Assembly (NCBI GenBank): GCA_038093515.1
Contig: JBBPSI010000056.1
Coordinates: forward strand, 1 to 64,000
Reading direction: 5' to 3'
DNA: 64,000 nt
From: Butyriboletus loyo
Lineage: Eukaryota > Basidiomycota > Agaricomycetes > Boletales > Boletaceae
Shown here: positions 35,001 to 47,900 of the stretch, piece by piece
How positions within the stretch are numbered: the stretch's first letter is position 1
How the letters are laid out: each line of letters starts with the position of its first letter
Notes under the pieces: generated by a model
The model's database searches: none
Seen by the model: only the letters and a program-made list of their open reading frames with translations
Told to the model about the DNA's origin: nothing
Made by a program: the position numbers and the translations under genes

Positions 35001-35668
35001 TTTTTTTTTCTTTTTGATGATGTGATCCCGCCAGGGCTGGGTCTGGTCCAGCCGAGGATAAACCGACAAAACCGACGATTGGACGATTAAAGATTTGGTT
35101 GAAGACACGCAATGTTCGGTTCGGTTCCCAGCTCCCGGGTCTTCTGCCCGATTGTTTTTTTTATTTAGTTTTTATATATTCAACCTATGAGAGTCACGGT
35201 ATACGTGTGTCATGCGAAGGCGGGCACCAGACTGTCGGGAGGCGTTTCTTTGTTTCCTTTTTGTGTGTGGTTATATTGAACCATGCATTTCGTCATCTGG
35301 TACGAGCCCTTTCGCTGCGCGATGGATACCGACAATTCAGGCCTTCGTCGTTGTCAACGGTCGAGCCGAGCTTGATAACATACACTAATATACATAAATT
35401 CAGATGAGTCGTCCTTACAACGTGTATCGACAGCGTTCTAACAAGGGCATATCCTTGGTACCATAAGATCCGTATAATATAACGAAAGGTAACGCCGAGA
35501 GCGCCAAAAGAAACATTCAACAGCCTAAAAACGTCTGAAACAAAGTTCGTGGCGTGGAACGAATTTAAAAAGAAAACGCCACGTCAGAGAATCTGGTAAC
35601 GACCAGTGCCCGACCAACATGATCATCATGACCGCCTCAGATGCGGCCTCCAGGACAACCTCCCAAAG
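32015..35668. other. Long gene-poor region
   Basis: About 3.6 kb without a supported gene. Only short ORFs are seen, on both strands, and several homopolymer T runs (32848, 35003, 35155). Confidence 0.45.
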
Positions 35669-37084
35669 TCAACGCGCGTGCCATAGTACCCACACGTTGG
35701 ACTTGGTCAGGCAGTCCTCCTGAACGAGTGTAGCGCCCCTACTTCCGTAATGCATCTTGGCTCGACGTCTCCCGGCAGTTAGCCAACCAAAGCATCCAAC
35801 GGGCACAACATCGACCGGTTCGAGCGACCGCGTCTGTATCGCTCGCTGAAGCTTGGCCACTGTCACGCCCGCGTTGGCGCTCTCGGGTGAGGGCAGTGCA
35901 CGGACGATGGCGTGGAGTTTCCCAACGTCATAGTGGGGGTGAGAATGTCCGTCACTATCGACGTCCTTGTCATTGCCGTCAAACGTATTCCACCACTCGC
36001 AGGCTGCCTCGTCCGACGACGCATCCTTGACGATGATTAAAAGTGGTCGTGTGTCCCCTCCATACGACTCGTAGAAAGCGGCGGCGCGCCGCCGAGTTGC
36101 GCCCGCATCATGGTGGACGGAGGCACAAAAGATCAAGAGGTCTGCCTCGCGCAGGGCGACCTGCTTCTTGAACCGGGTTCCAGCGCGTAGATGTCGGTCG
36201 TGAATACGATATACGAGGAGGGGGCTCCCGCCGATGTCCATGAGGCGGGCGCCTTCAAAGGGCGGCGCGTCCTTGGCGGACCCAATCGGATCGAGCGGAT
36301 GTTCCGGGAGGTCGCACAGTGCAACGATGGGCATCGGGTAGCGACCGTTGTGCCGGGGCTTGAACATGGCCCGCACGTCCGCAAGAGCGGCCGAGACCCA
36401 ACCCTCATGTTCAATTCCCCAGCGATCACGTGCACACGTACTCGCGACCAAGGAAAGAACATCCTCTCTGGACGCGTGACAACGCTGTTTGAGAATGGGC
36501 GAATTGACCTTGTCGATGTTAAGCGTGGTCACACACGCATGCCCATCAAAGTGCATCTTGAGTGGGGCAAACTCTGTCTGGTTGGCAGCCCACCAATCTT
36601 CCATCTCCTCCTCGTAATTCTCCAACCCAGTTACCACAACCACGATGGGTACCTTTTTTCGACAGATCGCGGAGTAAAAGAGGTTATAGTTGCTGAGCAA
36701 TGTCTTGCGAAGACGAGAGGCCCTGATGCAATACACCAGGAGGTGAACCCCGTCGGCCCTGCTCAGATCTCGCAAGAGTTGTTTCAGGTTCACCTCAGCA
36801 ATCTCCGCAGGGACCGTTCCGTAAGTGCCTTCATCAAGTCCTGCTGTGTCCCAAATTGCGTACGGTGTGTCGTCGACCTGTAATTCATACTTTTTGTGGT
36901 GGAACGTGCAACCCTTGGCATTGCTTGACGTGGCGGCGATTGATCGACCAGCGATCAGATTAATCAGAGAACTTTTTCCTACACCAGTCTCGCCGAAGAC
37001 AACGATATTCTTTGGAGAACTTCCCACGTGCTGCTGCAGAGGAAAATTAGGATGGGCTTGGAAGAAGAAAGAAGGCGGAGACAC
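35669..37084 (-). CDS. Two-module P-loop GTPase (family member 4)
   Basis: 471 residues from MSPPSFFFQAHPNFPLQQHV, one exon. First module: G1 GETGVGKSS, KGCTF, G3 WDTAGLDEG, HLLVYCIRAS, FYSAICRKKVPIVVVV, G4-like TGLEN, EDWW, GHACVTTL. Second module: DLLIFCASVHH, YESYGGDTRPLLIIV, KDASS, CEWW, and DVGKLHAIVRAL, without a P-loop or G3. A Cys/Gly-rich C-terminus ends the protein. More diverged from members 3 and 5 than they are from each other. A possible unseen leader exon cannot be excluded, but the ATG gives a complete reading. Probably nucleotide-binding; partner unknown. Confidence 0.85.
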   Translation of the reverse strand: MSPPSFFFQAHPNFPLQQHVGSSPKNIVVFGETGVGKSSLINLIAGRSIAATSSNAKGCTFHHKKYELQVDDTPYAIWDTAGLDEGTYGTVPAEIAEVNLKQLLRDLSRADGVHLLVYCIRASRLRKTLLSNYNLFYSAICRKKVPIVVVVTGLENYEEEMEDWWAANQTEFAPLKMHFDGHACVTTLNIDKVNSPILKQRCHASREDVLSLVASTCARDRWGIEHEGWVSAALADVRAMFKPRHNGRYPMPIVALCDLPEHPLDPIGSAKDAPPFEGARLMDIGGSPLLVYRIHDRHLRAGTRFKKQVALREADLLIFCASVHHDAGATRRRAAAFYESYGGDTRPLLIIVKDASSDEAACEWWNTFDGNDKDVDSDGHSHPHYDVGKLHAIVRALPSPESANAGVTVAKLQRAIQTRSLEPVDVVPVGCFGWLTAGRRRAKMHYGSRGATLVQEDCLTKSNVWVLWHAR

Positions 37085-38237
37085 GAACGATGACTGGTAC
37101 AGCTCTGCGTCGTGACATCCGCGCGGTAGGAAGACGATGCAATGAGTTGGGTTCTATAGCCAGGTAGGCCCCATCTTTTTGTACGTATTAGGCGAGTCAC
37201 GGACTAACGGAGTTCATGCAAATGCGTGTGAGTAAACAAAACCCCGACAGCGCTCATCATGATGTACGCGCGTTTGTTTACTGTTCGGAACGAGGGGGAG
37301 CGAAGTAGGAGCGGACCTTCTGTTCTTTTCGACGTGCGATTTCATAAGGGACGAATATTGAGATTCGCCACTGAATCCCGCGGTCAGTTGACGGCATGCG
37401 CCGTGCGCGTGATGAATGAAGAAAAAAAAAAACAAGGTCAGAGTGAGATGAAACGAATGGGCTGGCAGGATTCCATCATCATCCATGACGGACCGACTCG
37501 ACAATGCGTTGGCCTGCAGGCTGATGCTCACTGGATTCGCGCCGCGATTGAGAGGTACCGTGGCACTTTTTGGACGGCGCATGGTTCCATTTCGACGCTT
37601 GGAGATTGAAATGAGAGCGTAGGTTCGTTCGCTTGTCAGTGGATTACTGTATGTAGGGCAAAGTAAGACAACGTGGACGAAATAGTCGTGGCTTGTAATT
37701 GCCCGAAAAGGCATGGGCCAGCATAGTATGTGGTACTCGTTCTCGGCATACGCGAGCATTTTTCTGACCTTCTCGACGTTTCGGGAGGCTGCGGATTTCT
37801 CAGTTCCTTCGGACATGAACGAGGTTGATTTATTGCTTGCCAGACGACGGTGGGCGACGAGGACGATCAATGTGGCAAGACAGTGAAGATCGCCGCCAAA
37901 GTGCAAATACCCACATCATGAAATCTCGAACACGTAGTAGGTTATCTGCAGTGGACTATTCTCTACTTTACACATGTACATTGACGCCGTGGGTAATAAT
38001 ATGACAGCTACAACTCCGCAAATAGTCGAAAAGTAGGTTACTTGTATAGATAAGCAAGCGAGTTAGCGCCAGGCTAAACCATTAAAGGTGGGATCAAACC
38101 ATGGAAGTCATAGTGAAATAAGTAAATAGGGACCATTTTTCGTCACCCTGCAAGATAAGCAACTATATAGAAACCGTACATGAGAACGGACCTGACAGGG
38201 GCCGACATTGTTTGTAGTCGCGGCGATGATGTACCTG
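37085..38237. other. Intergenic, no firm gene
   Basis: A 230-codon minus-strand reading (37214-37906) lacks any recognisable motif and includes a poly-F run from a T tract; I do not accept it. Confidence 0.4.
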
Positions 38238-40181
38238 CTACTGCCAAGGATGCCCTGAGCAAGCACTCCGATCTTGACGACCTTTTTCATTCCCGTTGAC
38301 ATCGCCAAGGCAAGAGCCCGGTCGACCGAGCTGAAGGTGCTCTCTCGTCTGTGTAGGGACCGATGACGCGAGCGACGGAGTAACCCACTCGACAAGTTCC
38401 TGCCGTGGGGAGGGCTGTGGTGACACGCGTTGTCGGAACGGGAGTGCTGATGCAGGCACCGCACTCCGTGAGGGATTGCCAATCGAACCTGGCGTCACGT
38501 CGACTAGTCGCGGAATGTTGCCTGCATGGCCGGACAGAGGCGACGCAGCCCGTGAGGGAATGACGTCGGGATGCGAGGATGGGTGGGAGGTAGCAACGAG
38601 GCTAAAACCAGTTCGCACTGAGCTCTCCTTCTCGTGGCTCCGAACAGTGGCTGATAAATCAGCCCTCAGATGCTGAGACGAAGGTTTGCGACTCTGGTTG
38701 CGACTGGCTATGCGACTCGTGGCACCCGGCACGGCCAAGAATGCACGACTGTCAGCAGCTACGGCTGGGGATCCGTTAACGACCGCTGACAGCGCTGCAT
38801 CGACTTCTTTGAGGAACGTGGCAACCTCTTGGTCACCCAGGTTGGCGGTGTCGAGGCAAATTTGACCCTCATCAAACTCCAGGGGCTCCCTACGAATGCT
38901 TGGAGCGCGCGTTCTCTGTCCTTGCCTGCTTGCAGGTGCCTGTGAGGAAGGGCATCTCAGGTCACCACTCTTCTTGTGATGCGGCGAAGAGATAGACGGG
39001 GCGATGGAATACATTGATGGGTTGGGCTCGAATCGCTCATACTCATGGCTCCTGGGGAGGTCAAGCGAAGCATTGCGAAGCTTGACCGGCACGTGGACGG
39101 GTGGTACCGAGCCATTCCTGTACTTCCTGACCTGACCTCTTGGACCAACACAACTCGTGTCGATCGTCGGGCGCTCTTTTCTTTGTTTGGAGCCAGGGAC
39201 GGAAGTTAAAGCTTCTTTGGGACCCTCGGAAATCGCTGAATGAGCTGGGGTGGTTGCGGTTGTGCTCGGTGACTCCACCATTGATGTCCGTGAGAAAGGT
39301 GACAGACCAGAGCTGCTCGTGTTCGTGGACATCGTTGGGTGAGAACTTGCCAAGACAGCCGAACGCCAAGAAGGAGATAATTCATCAAGAAAGCCCGGAG
39401 ATATTGAGAGGCCCGAAATTACGCCCGTGGCTTGAGTAGTCGACCCCGTGTCGACATGGACGCTGGGCCGTTTGATGGTTACATCTGAATCGCATGATGA
39501 AGGGGCTAGTGGCGAGTTGCCGCGCGAAGACTTCGCAAGGGTAATGCTGATCAGCGGCACAATAGACGACCACGGCTCTGGTCCGTCGGAAACAATATCT
39601 TCAGGAGGTTCACATATAACCGGGCTGAAGTTCCCGATTTCCGCGGAACCTTGAGGTGGGAGTCCAGACAATTTGTCTTCGCCAACAAGCGAGGACACAG
39701 CCGTCATGGTGTCGTCAGTAGGAGTACCTGAGGAAGGGACGTACTTGGGATGCAAGGTGGCATCCCCATTTGTCCCTATCTCAGGGGAGATTCGATCAAC
39801 CCCAGATTTTTGGGGCGAATAAGCGGAGTAACACTGAGGTAATCGAGTCGTCGTCTGCAGATACTGCGGGGTAAGGACGTCATGAGGCGGCAACGGCGGT
39901 TGGGGAGGGACATTATGCGGACAACGTATGGGGGAAGCCGGGGGTGGTGATGCAGGGGGGGTGGGGGCCTTCGGACGCGGCGGTGACTCCGATTCCACCA
40001 AAAAAAGCTTTTCCGGGACGGCCTCGGGGAAAGGAGACCGCAAGGATGCACATGACTCGTCTTTGTAGGAGACACTGTCACGCGTGGACGTGTCAGAGAT
40101 CAAGAACGCGACGCTTCCCATTGCGGCGCCGTTTGCGTCCGTTTTCGTGGAATCGTACAATGGAAGCCGAATATCTAGCAT
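38238..40181 (-). CDS. Large Ser/Pro-rich hypothetical protein
   Basis: From MLDIRLPLYDSTKT (start 40181; the frame is open to 40442, but the upstream part is unlike the rest) about 647 residues to the stop. Low-complexity, with PPRPKAPTPPASPPPASP, many S/T-P sites and short charged patches, including a more ordered stretch EFDEGQICLDTANLGDQEVATF and ending ...FLKEVDAALSAVV. The last 35 codons may be replaced by splicing, because the overlapping frame reads VDRALALAMSTGMKKVVK. No domain recognised. Probably a disordered signalling or polarity protein. Confidence 0.5.
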   Translation of the reverse strand: MLDIRLPLYDSTKTDANGAAMGSVAFLISDTSTRDSVSYKDESCASLRSPFPEAVPEKLFLVESESPPRPKAPTPPASPPPASPIRCPHNVPPQPPLPPHDVLTPQYLQTTTRLPQCYSAYSPQKSGVDRISPEIGTNGDATLHPKYVPSSGTPTDDTMTAVSSLVGEDKLSGLPPQGSAEIGNFSPVICEPPEDIVSDGPEPWSSIVPLISITLAKSSRGNSPLAPSSCDSDVTIKRPSVHVDTGSTTQATGVISGLSISPGFLDELSPSWRSAVLASSHPTMSTNTSSSGLSPFSRTSMVESPSTTATTPAHSAISEGPKEALTSVPGSKQRKERPTIDTSCVGPRGQVRKYRNGSVPPVHVPVKLRNASLDLPRSHEYERFEPNPSMYSIAPSISSPHHKKSGDLRCPSSQAPASRQGQRTRAPSIRREPLEFDEGQICLDTANLGDQEVATFLKEVDAALSAVVNGSPAVAADSRAFLAVPGATSRIASRNQSRKPSSQHLRADLSATVRSHEKESSVRTGFSLVATSHPSSHPDVIPSRAASPLSGHAGNIPRLVDVTPGSIGNPSRSAVPASALPFRQRVSPQPSPRQELVEWVTPSLASSVPTQTREHLQLGRPGSCLGDVNGNEKGRQDRSACSGHPWQ

Positions 40182-41996
40182 GACGTAAATTGTCAGGAGG
40201 GTCATAAAATAACTGAAATGAAACTTGCCCCCATTGCCGCTTCTCGTGTCAAGCAGTTCGCCAACGCTCTGTAGACGCGTCGTGCGAATGGTTTTGTATC
40301 TCCCAGTGCAGCAAAAGAATTTGCGCTTCTTAGCCAAGACGTGTACTTCGCACAGCGAAACAGAGCCCGCGACACTAGAGTGGCTGAGCATCGGGTGAGG
40401 CACGGAGTAAAACGGTCTTACAAGGTGAAGGGTTCGCGCCATGTATGGACGCCCTCATCCAAGGTGCTCTCCAAAGACTCCTGTATGTTCCCGTCAAGGG
40501 TTATTCGTACGCGGAGTTCCTGATACTTTGAGACCTCGGTAGCCCGAATGTCTGAGCCAGAATCATCACCAAGTACACCAGTATGAGACAGAACGTACGC
40601 GAAAACTCGAACGCAGAAGTGATAACGCTGGACATCTCTTGTGAGGTGGAAACTAATCGATGGTGAGGCTTCACATATACTGGCTTGCAGTTGCAAGCGA
40701 GAGGGGCAATGGGCAAGATGGATGACGGTCGGCTTTTATGGACAAGTTTGCAGAGACGAAAATATCAAATCTGGCACAGGATGGCGTGTCGTCCGCGTGG
40801 TACGAATGCAAGAGAGACTTGTTGGCTCCGTATAATGGATGGGATGGGAGGGCAAAACGGCGCTTCAGGAAGGGCGTATATACTGATCCGGAACTTAGTG
40901 GGTCATTGAAACGTCTCTCAGAGGACGTTTGAGGAACGTACGAGAGGGAAAGCCGAACAAACAAAGCGTCCGTCACAGAAGAAGAAGGAGGGATGAAATT
41001 AAATGATGAGACTAAAAGAGGCGAGTGCATGACAAGTTGGCCACCCGAAGTGTGATTGCATGATCAATACGAGGAGTTGTCTCGTATGGACTAGAGACCT
41101 CCGGTGGACTTGCATCAGTCGCAGGGCATCGAGGGACTGATTGGCTAATAATGGACAGACACGTTGCTCATCGCAGAAGATCTGCGATGCCGGTAAGACT
41201 AGTTGAGACCCCGGCGGTGTGTGGTTAAGAGCGAGTAGAGTTGGGACATGTGTGTGCCGCTGAGCCGAATTAGACCCTGGAGCGTGGCTCTCGGAATGGT
41301 TGTTGTTGGGCCTCGTTCCATTCTCATGGAGCAGATTGACAATGACAGCACCCTTGATCGCAAAGGTAGGTCGTCTTCTAAATGGTCGTCTGTCAAGTCA
41401 AATTAGAACTTCTGGGTGAGCGTTGCACGCACCGAGGTTGCCACGCTTGGGTCAAGGATGACTCGACGACGATAAAGTACCTCGGATATGCATTACTGTA
41501 TGCCCGATTGAAGCAGGAAAGATGAAAAAGGGAAACAAGAGAGAGAGAGAGAGAGCTCCGAGTGCGCAGGAATGAATGCAGGGGTGGAGTGGAGCAACCG
41601 TCCACATCGCGCACGATTGAAGCAACCACGGCCCCGGTGTCTACACACGCTAGAACCGTGACAACACCGTTTCGAGTTGCAGCGCCCCGAAGGCTGGGCT
41701 AACATTGGTTCCTATCAAGAGGGCAATTTGCGCTAGTCCCGATGGAAAGGTGGTCGATGAGAGATATGGCGAGCTGCGATCTGGCGTGGCTGCTACCACT
41801 GTCGAGCGATCTGTGAGTACTCGGCTGTGATATTTTGAGCGTTGTGGGACATTGTTCTCGGGTGTTGTTCGGGTTCGGGAACTTTACCGCAAAGTCCCAT
41901 GGACGCGCCCAGTTAAGAAAAAGTCCGCGTGGTCCCGCTGTGCAGTGCCAGTCTCCCTCGTTCGTTTCTCTTTCCACACCACTCCCAACAACGGCC
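40182..41996. other. Intergenic, promoter of the chitin synthase
   Basis: No supported gene. Holds a (GA)8 microsatellite at 41539-41555. About 60 bases before the chitin synthase ATG the leader is CT-rich. Confidence 0.45.
41539..41555. repeat. (GA)n microsatellite
   Basis: Eight and a half GA units, possibly a GAGA-type regulatory tract in the long promoter region. Confidence 0.8.
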
Positions 41997-44900
41997 ATGG
42001 CCTCCCCCTTGGCCGTCGCCGTCCCCCAGGCCACAACGTCGGGTGATCTCGCCGACTTGCTCGCCATCTCGTCTCCCGCTCAACTACACCCCACCGATGA
42101 TGCCATTCTCGCCGTTCTCACCGCTCGTCTTCGTGCAGACTTACCCTACGCAAGGATCGCCTCGACCGCCCTCGTCGTCCTAAACCCCTGCAAGACCCTT
42201 GCAAACGTCAACGATGCAAGCGCAAAAGAGTACGAGGAAAGGTGTTACAAGGACACCAAGCTCGGCTTGGCCGATTCCCGACGGCCTCCCCAGCCCCATG
42301 CATATGAGCAGGCCGCAAAGATTTACCTTCTCATGAGAAGGAGAATCGAATCTCAGGCCGTTATTGCTCGGTATGCCCAAATTCATTTTCCTCTCCCTCA
42401 TTTTTGACTCTCCTTCCCTTAGTGGTATCTCGGGCTCAGGAAAGACAGTCAGCTCCCGACTCCTCGTAGATCAAATTCTCCGTCTCTCCGCCCACTCCAA
42501 GCGAGAAGGCAAGATCGTCGAACAGATCAAGGCCTTTTCCCTGCTCCTCGATTCCTTTGGCAACGCAAAGACTCCCACGAACCCTAACGCCTCACGACAC
42601 ACACGCTATACTGAACTCCACTTCAACGATCGTGGTCGCATTAGCGCAGCCAAAGTTCTTGCGTTTGGCCTGGACAAGTCTCGCCTCGTTCGTCTCTCAC
42701 ATGAAGAGCGCTCCTATCATGTATTCTATCAGCTTTTGGCCGGCGCAACGCCCATGGAGAGAGATCTCCTCGGCCTCGAGGGTCCTTCAGATTATGCCCT
42801 CCTCGCATCATCTAGCTGTTACCGTCTCCCCGCCGGTCCGTTCAGCGATGATGGCATTGCCATGGATGATCTACGGGATACTCTGAAGACTCTCTCTTTC
42901 AAGTCCAAGCACATATCATCCATCTTCAGCGTCTTGGCCGCCATCCTATCACTCGGAAACATCCAGTTTGGAGAGGCAGATGCCCAGGACGTCTCAGCTC
43001 ACGTTGTCAACATGCCGGTCCTTGAGCAAGCCGCAAAGCTGCTCGGAGTCTCTGCAGAGGGGCTGGCCGAGACCTTGACTTTTAAGACGACCTATGTCCG
43101 CAAGGAACTCCTCACTGTGTTGCTCAATGCGAAACAGAGTGCAGCCCAGAGAGACCAGTTTGTCCAGGATCTTTACGCCATCCTTTTCGCGTTTGTGGTC
43201 GAGACGGCCAATTACAAACTCGCACCCCTTTCGCAGACACCCTCGTGCTCCGCCACCCAGCTTGTGCTTCTTGACCAGGCCGGTTTCCAGACTCGCGGTT
43301 CGCCAGTTGTTGGAGCAGCTTCACCTCTTATCACCGCTCATCTGAGCGGCTTTAGTGAATTCTGCTTCAACTTCACCAATGAAATGGTGGAATCACATGT
43401 TCTACGCAGCATCTTTGACGATACCTCGGGCTTCAATGGTCGAATTACCGCTGATGGCATCTCGTTACCACGCGTCGTAGCGAAGGGCAACTCAGCCTGT
43501 GCTGAGCTTCTTCGTGGAGCTTCCGTCAGTGAGCATGGTTCCAAGAAACCTGGTGGTCTCCTAGGCGTGCTTGACAAAGCCGCCACGTCTCTCAAAGGGG
43601 GTCGGGGCGATGCTCAGCGTGACGACGAGCTGCTGCAGGACTTGGCCTCCAAGTTTGCTGTCCATTCATCATTCGTTTCGCCTACCCCTGACGACAGGCG
43701 GTCGTTCGGTATCAATCACTATGCGGGTTCATGCACATACGACATTTCTAGCTTTGTGGAGAAAGATACAGATCTCCTTGATCCTTCCTTCGTCATCCTC
43801 CTGCGTGGCTCGTCGGATTCTCTGGTTGGCAAGCTCATGTCTGGCCCAAGCTTATCTACAGAGAAACACCAGAGTGATCAAGACACGATCGTTCAGGCAC
43901 AAGTCTCCTCTCGTCCCCTCCGCAGTGTCACGCCCTTGTCCGGCACACAGCTCGAGAACTCGCGTCTGAACCCCAGTAAAATCTATCCGGTCACCACGCA
44001 ATTAAACCAGACGTTATCGGATATTCTGTCCAACCTCGAGAATGCTCGGCTCTGGACGCTGAATTGCATCCGTCCTAATGATAATGGGTTCTCTAACTCT
44101 CTCGACAAGCGTCGTGTTAAAGAGCAAATCAATGCCCTAAACCTCCCAAATATGATCACCCGGCGGTCTGTCGAATTCGTTGCGGAGTTTGACCAAGCGG
44201 AGTTCTGCGAGAGGTATCGCCCAACCATGCGTGGTTCTGATGCGGAACGCATTCGACAATGCGTTCAATCGAATGGATGGTTGGAAAGTGAGGACTTTGC
44301 AATGGGACACCAAAAGATTTGGTTGTCGTATTCTGCATGGAAGACGGTGGAAGACGTCCTGCGTTCCGCGGAAAAGGAGCAGAAGAAGCTCACTCGCGAA
44401 GAATCGGAGGAAGATGATAGCATCATGCCGGATGACACGACGGAGTTCCCTCAACCGCCAGCGGAAGATAGGCAACATAGGTTTCTCGACGAACGAACAG
44501 TCACTCCGTATCAAGACCCTCCCCGAACGCCCAGTGTTTATGAAGGCTACGGGTCTGCTCAAGTTGCTTCTCCCAGCTACCCTTACCCCGAGGAGACCGC
44601 GTGGGATAAGAAAACCGAAGGTTATGATCCGTTGCCTCCTTTACTTCCCAAGGGTGCGGATATGACTGTTGGCAATGCATCCGAGGCCTTTGAAGAACAT
44701 CTCCCCACCACTCGAGTCCGACGATACTGGCTTTACATCGTCCGGATTGTCACTGCCCTCATACCGGACTTCGTTTTGTCATACATCGGCCGCATGAAAC
44801 GGCCTGATGTCCGTCTAGCGTGGCGGGAGAAGGTGACCATCTTCATTCTCATCATCCTGGCCAACTGCTTGGTTCTGTTCTATATCATCGCCTTCGGCTT

Positions 44901-47900
44901 TATCCTCTGCCCTAATTTCAACTATGCGTGGAATTATGAAGAGGTTGCGCAGTATACTTCGACATCTGATTACTGGGTATCTATTCAAGGCAAGGTGTAC
45001 GATGTCACCAACTTCGTGAAGGGCGATCACAGTGATATCACCGGAAATCCAAGCAACAACGCGGCTACACTGACGGCTCTAGCGGGCGCGGATTTGACAT
45101 ACTATTTCCCACCACCCCTTTACCAAGCATGTGCCGGCCTTGTCAGTGACCCAACGATGCACATCAACGTCAAGAACACAACGGAATTCGTGTATCAGCA
45201 AGCTTCGCATGCATCAGGCGCAAACGCCCCCACTAGTTCAACAGCCCTTGATAACGAAAACTGGTACACGCAAACATACCTGCCCGCTATTAGTCAGTTC
45301 TACAAGGGCACGTTGGTTTGGGAGCCTAGTGATATTTACGGTCAGGCGAATGATACGAACATTCAACGGTGGGTACAGTCTACTGTACGGCGTACTTGCT
45401 CATTTTTACCATTGTGTAGAATCTGGGCCATTTACAATAGCGCCATCTACGACTTGACCGATTACGTGTACACGTTGACGACCACTGAGCTCAATATCGT
45501 GAAGTACGACTTCCTGCCGGCTAACCTCGTTTCCGTATTTCAGCAGGAAGCTGGCACGGATATCACGTCGTCGCTCAACAAAGTACTGGATTCTATGGAT
45601 GCAACGAATAGGACTGCCAGCATGGATTGTTTGAACAACGCTTTCTATTGGGGCCAGGTCGATTTCAGGTATACTCCTAGGTGCCAGGTTCAGAATTACA
45701 TGCTTTTGGCGTTTTCCAGCCTTATCATGGCGTCCATGGTGTTGAAGTGTAGGTGGCGGTGCATGACTGACCAACGCTTTCGAGCCTGACATATTGAATA
45801 GTTTTGGCTGCTTTGCAACTTGGGACAAAGCGTTTCCCCGAACGTCTGGATAAATTCGTGCTTTGCCAAGTCCCTTGCTATACTGAGGGCGAGGACTCTC
45901 TGCGCAGTACGATCGACTCGCTCGCCGCATTGGACTACGACGATAAACGGAAGCTGATCTTCATCATCTGTGATGGTAATATCATTGGTAGTGGCAACGA
46001 ACGACCTACGCCCGACATCGTGTTGGACATCTTTGGCGTTGATCCTTCAGCGAGGAATGCGGAGCCTCTCATGTTCAAATCCATCGGAGAGGGATCTCAG
46101 AAGCTCAATTATGGGAAGGTTTACTCTGGCCTATACGAGTTCGAAGGTCACGTTGTCCCGTGAGTCCGGTTCATTTCTGGTTTGCCAGCACCTGATGGCG
46201 TCTCTCCCAAGGTATCTGGTTGTGATCAAGGTCGGGAAACCGGCGGAGCGCTCAAAGCCTGGTAACAGAGGGAAGCGTGACAGTCAGATTCTGCTCATGC
46301 AGTATCTCAACCGTGTGCACTTCGATGCACCAATGGCACCCCTGGAACTGGAGATATACCACCAAATGCGCAATGTCATCGGTATTGACCCCACGTTTTA
46401 CGAATACATCTTCACCATCGATGCTGATACCGTGAGTGCCATCCGCACTGAGGTAGATTTATTGTTGATGTATGCATTGCAGGTTGTCACACCTCAATCA
46501 TTGAATAGGCTTGTCGCTGCTTCCATCAATGACTCCAACGTCATCGGTATTTGTGGCGAGACGAAGTTGCAGAACGAGGAGAACTCTTGGTGGACGATGA
46601 TCCAGGTAAGAGCTTTTGTTTCCATCTTGTTCTTCCATCTGACATATTCCAGGTTTACGAGTATTACATTTCCCACCATCTCGCAAAGGCGTTTGAGAGT
46701 CTGTTCGGTTCCGTGTCCTGCCTCCCCGGATGTTTCAGCCTCTACCGTATTCGTACCTCCGACAAGGGTCGCCCAATCTTCATCTCTAACCGTGTCATCG
46801 ATGAATACGCCGAGCCTAATATCGACACGCTTCACAAGAAGAACTTGTTCTCACTCGGTGAAGATCGATTCTTGACGACGCTCCTCATGAAGCACTTCCC
46901 TTCGTTCAAGACCAAATTCCAACCCGATGCTGTTGCTCGGACCATGGCTCCGGTCTCGTGGCGAGTGTTGTTCTCACAGCGTCGTCGTTGGATCAACTCG
47001 ACCATCCATAACCTGTGCGAGCTTGCCATCTTGCCGGAGCTTTGTGGCATTTGTTGTTTCTCGATGCGGTTCTTTGTGTACCTGGATTTGATCAGTACTT
47101 TGGTGGGTACCACGTGTGCAAATCGCCGAATGCTTTTGACCGTCTTGATTTCATTCACAGATTCTGCCTGCCACTGTCGTTTATGTGAGTTTTTAGGACT
47201 TGTCGGTCTGACGCAGTACTCACCTGGTTATGCAGTTGATCTGGCTGATCGTCGAAGTCTCGATTGGGCAATCAGCGATACCTATTATCTCCATTGCTAT
47301 GATTGCTGCGGTTTATGGTTTGCAGGTACGTCACCTTTGGTACTGGTTTTGTGTGTTGAGCGAATTGCAATGTCATAGGCTCTCATCTTTATCGTCAAGC
47401 GAGAGTTCATGCTTGTTGGATGGATGGTTGTATACCTCATTTCGTGCGTAATGTTATCCAAATCAAGAACCAAATTCCCTCTGACGCCTGCGTTTAGCTA
47501 CCCGGTTTACAGCTTCTTCTTACCTCTCTATTCCTTCTGGCGTATGGACGAGTTTGGTTGGGGTAACACTCGTGTCGTCCTTGATGAAGGAAAGAACAAG
47601 AAGATCGTCAATGACGCCAACGAGATGAAATTCAACGAATCCATGATCCCGTACAAGAAGTGGAGTGGTCGGTGGCATTCATCGATTGTTGATTGGCGGG
47701 CTTCTGACTGTACATGCAGAGTACGAAGCCGAAGCTTTTGGAGATGGCCTGTCTAGCAACTCGATCAGTGCTGAGCAGAATCCCATGAACTCCAGGCATC
47801 TACCCGCGCCGGTGCCTCGTCACCCTAACTCGCAACGCCCTTCTGTATATGAGTATCAGTCCGAGGTTGGTGACTATTTCCGCGATACCAACGCCGTGCA

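Noticed and set aside
37214..37906. A 230-codon minus-strand reading
   Set aside because: No motif, odd composition with a run of Phe from a T tract, and no splice or promoter support.
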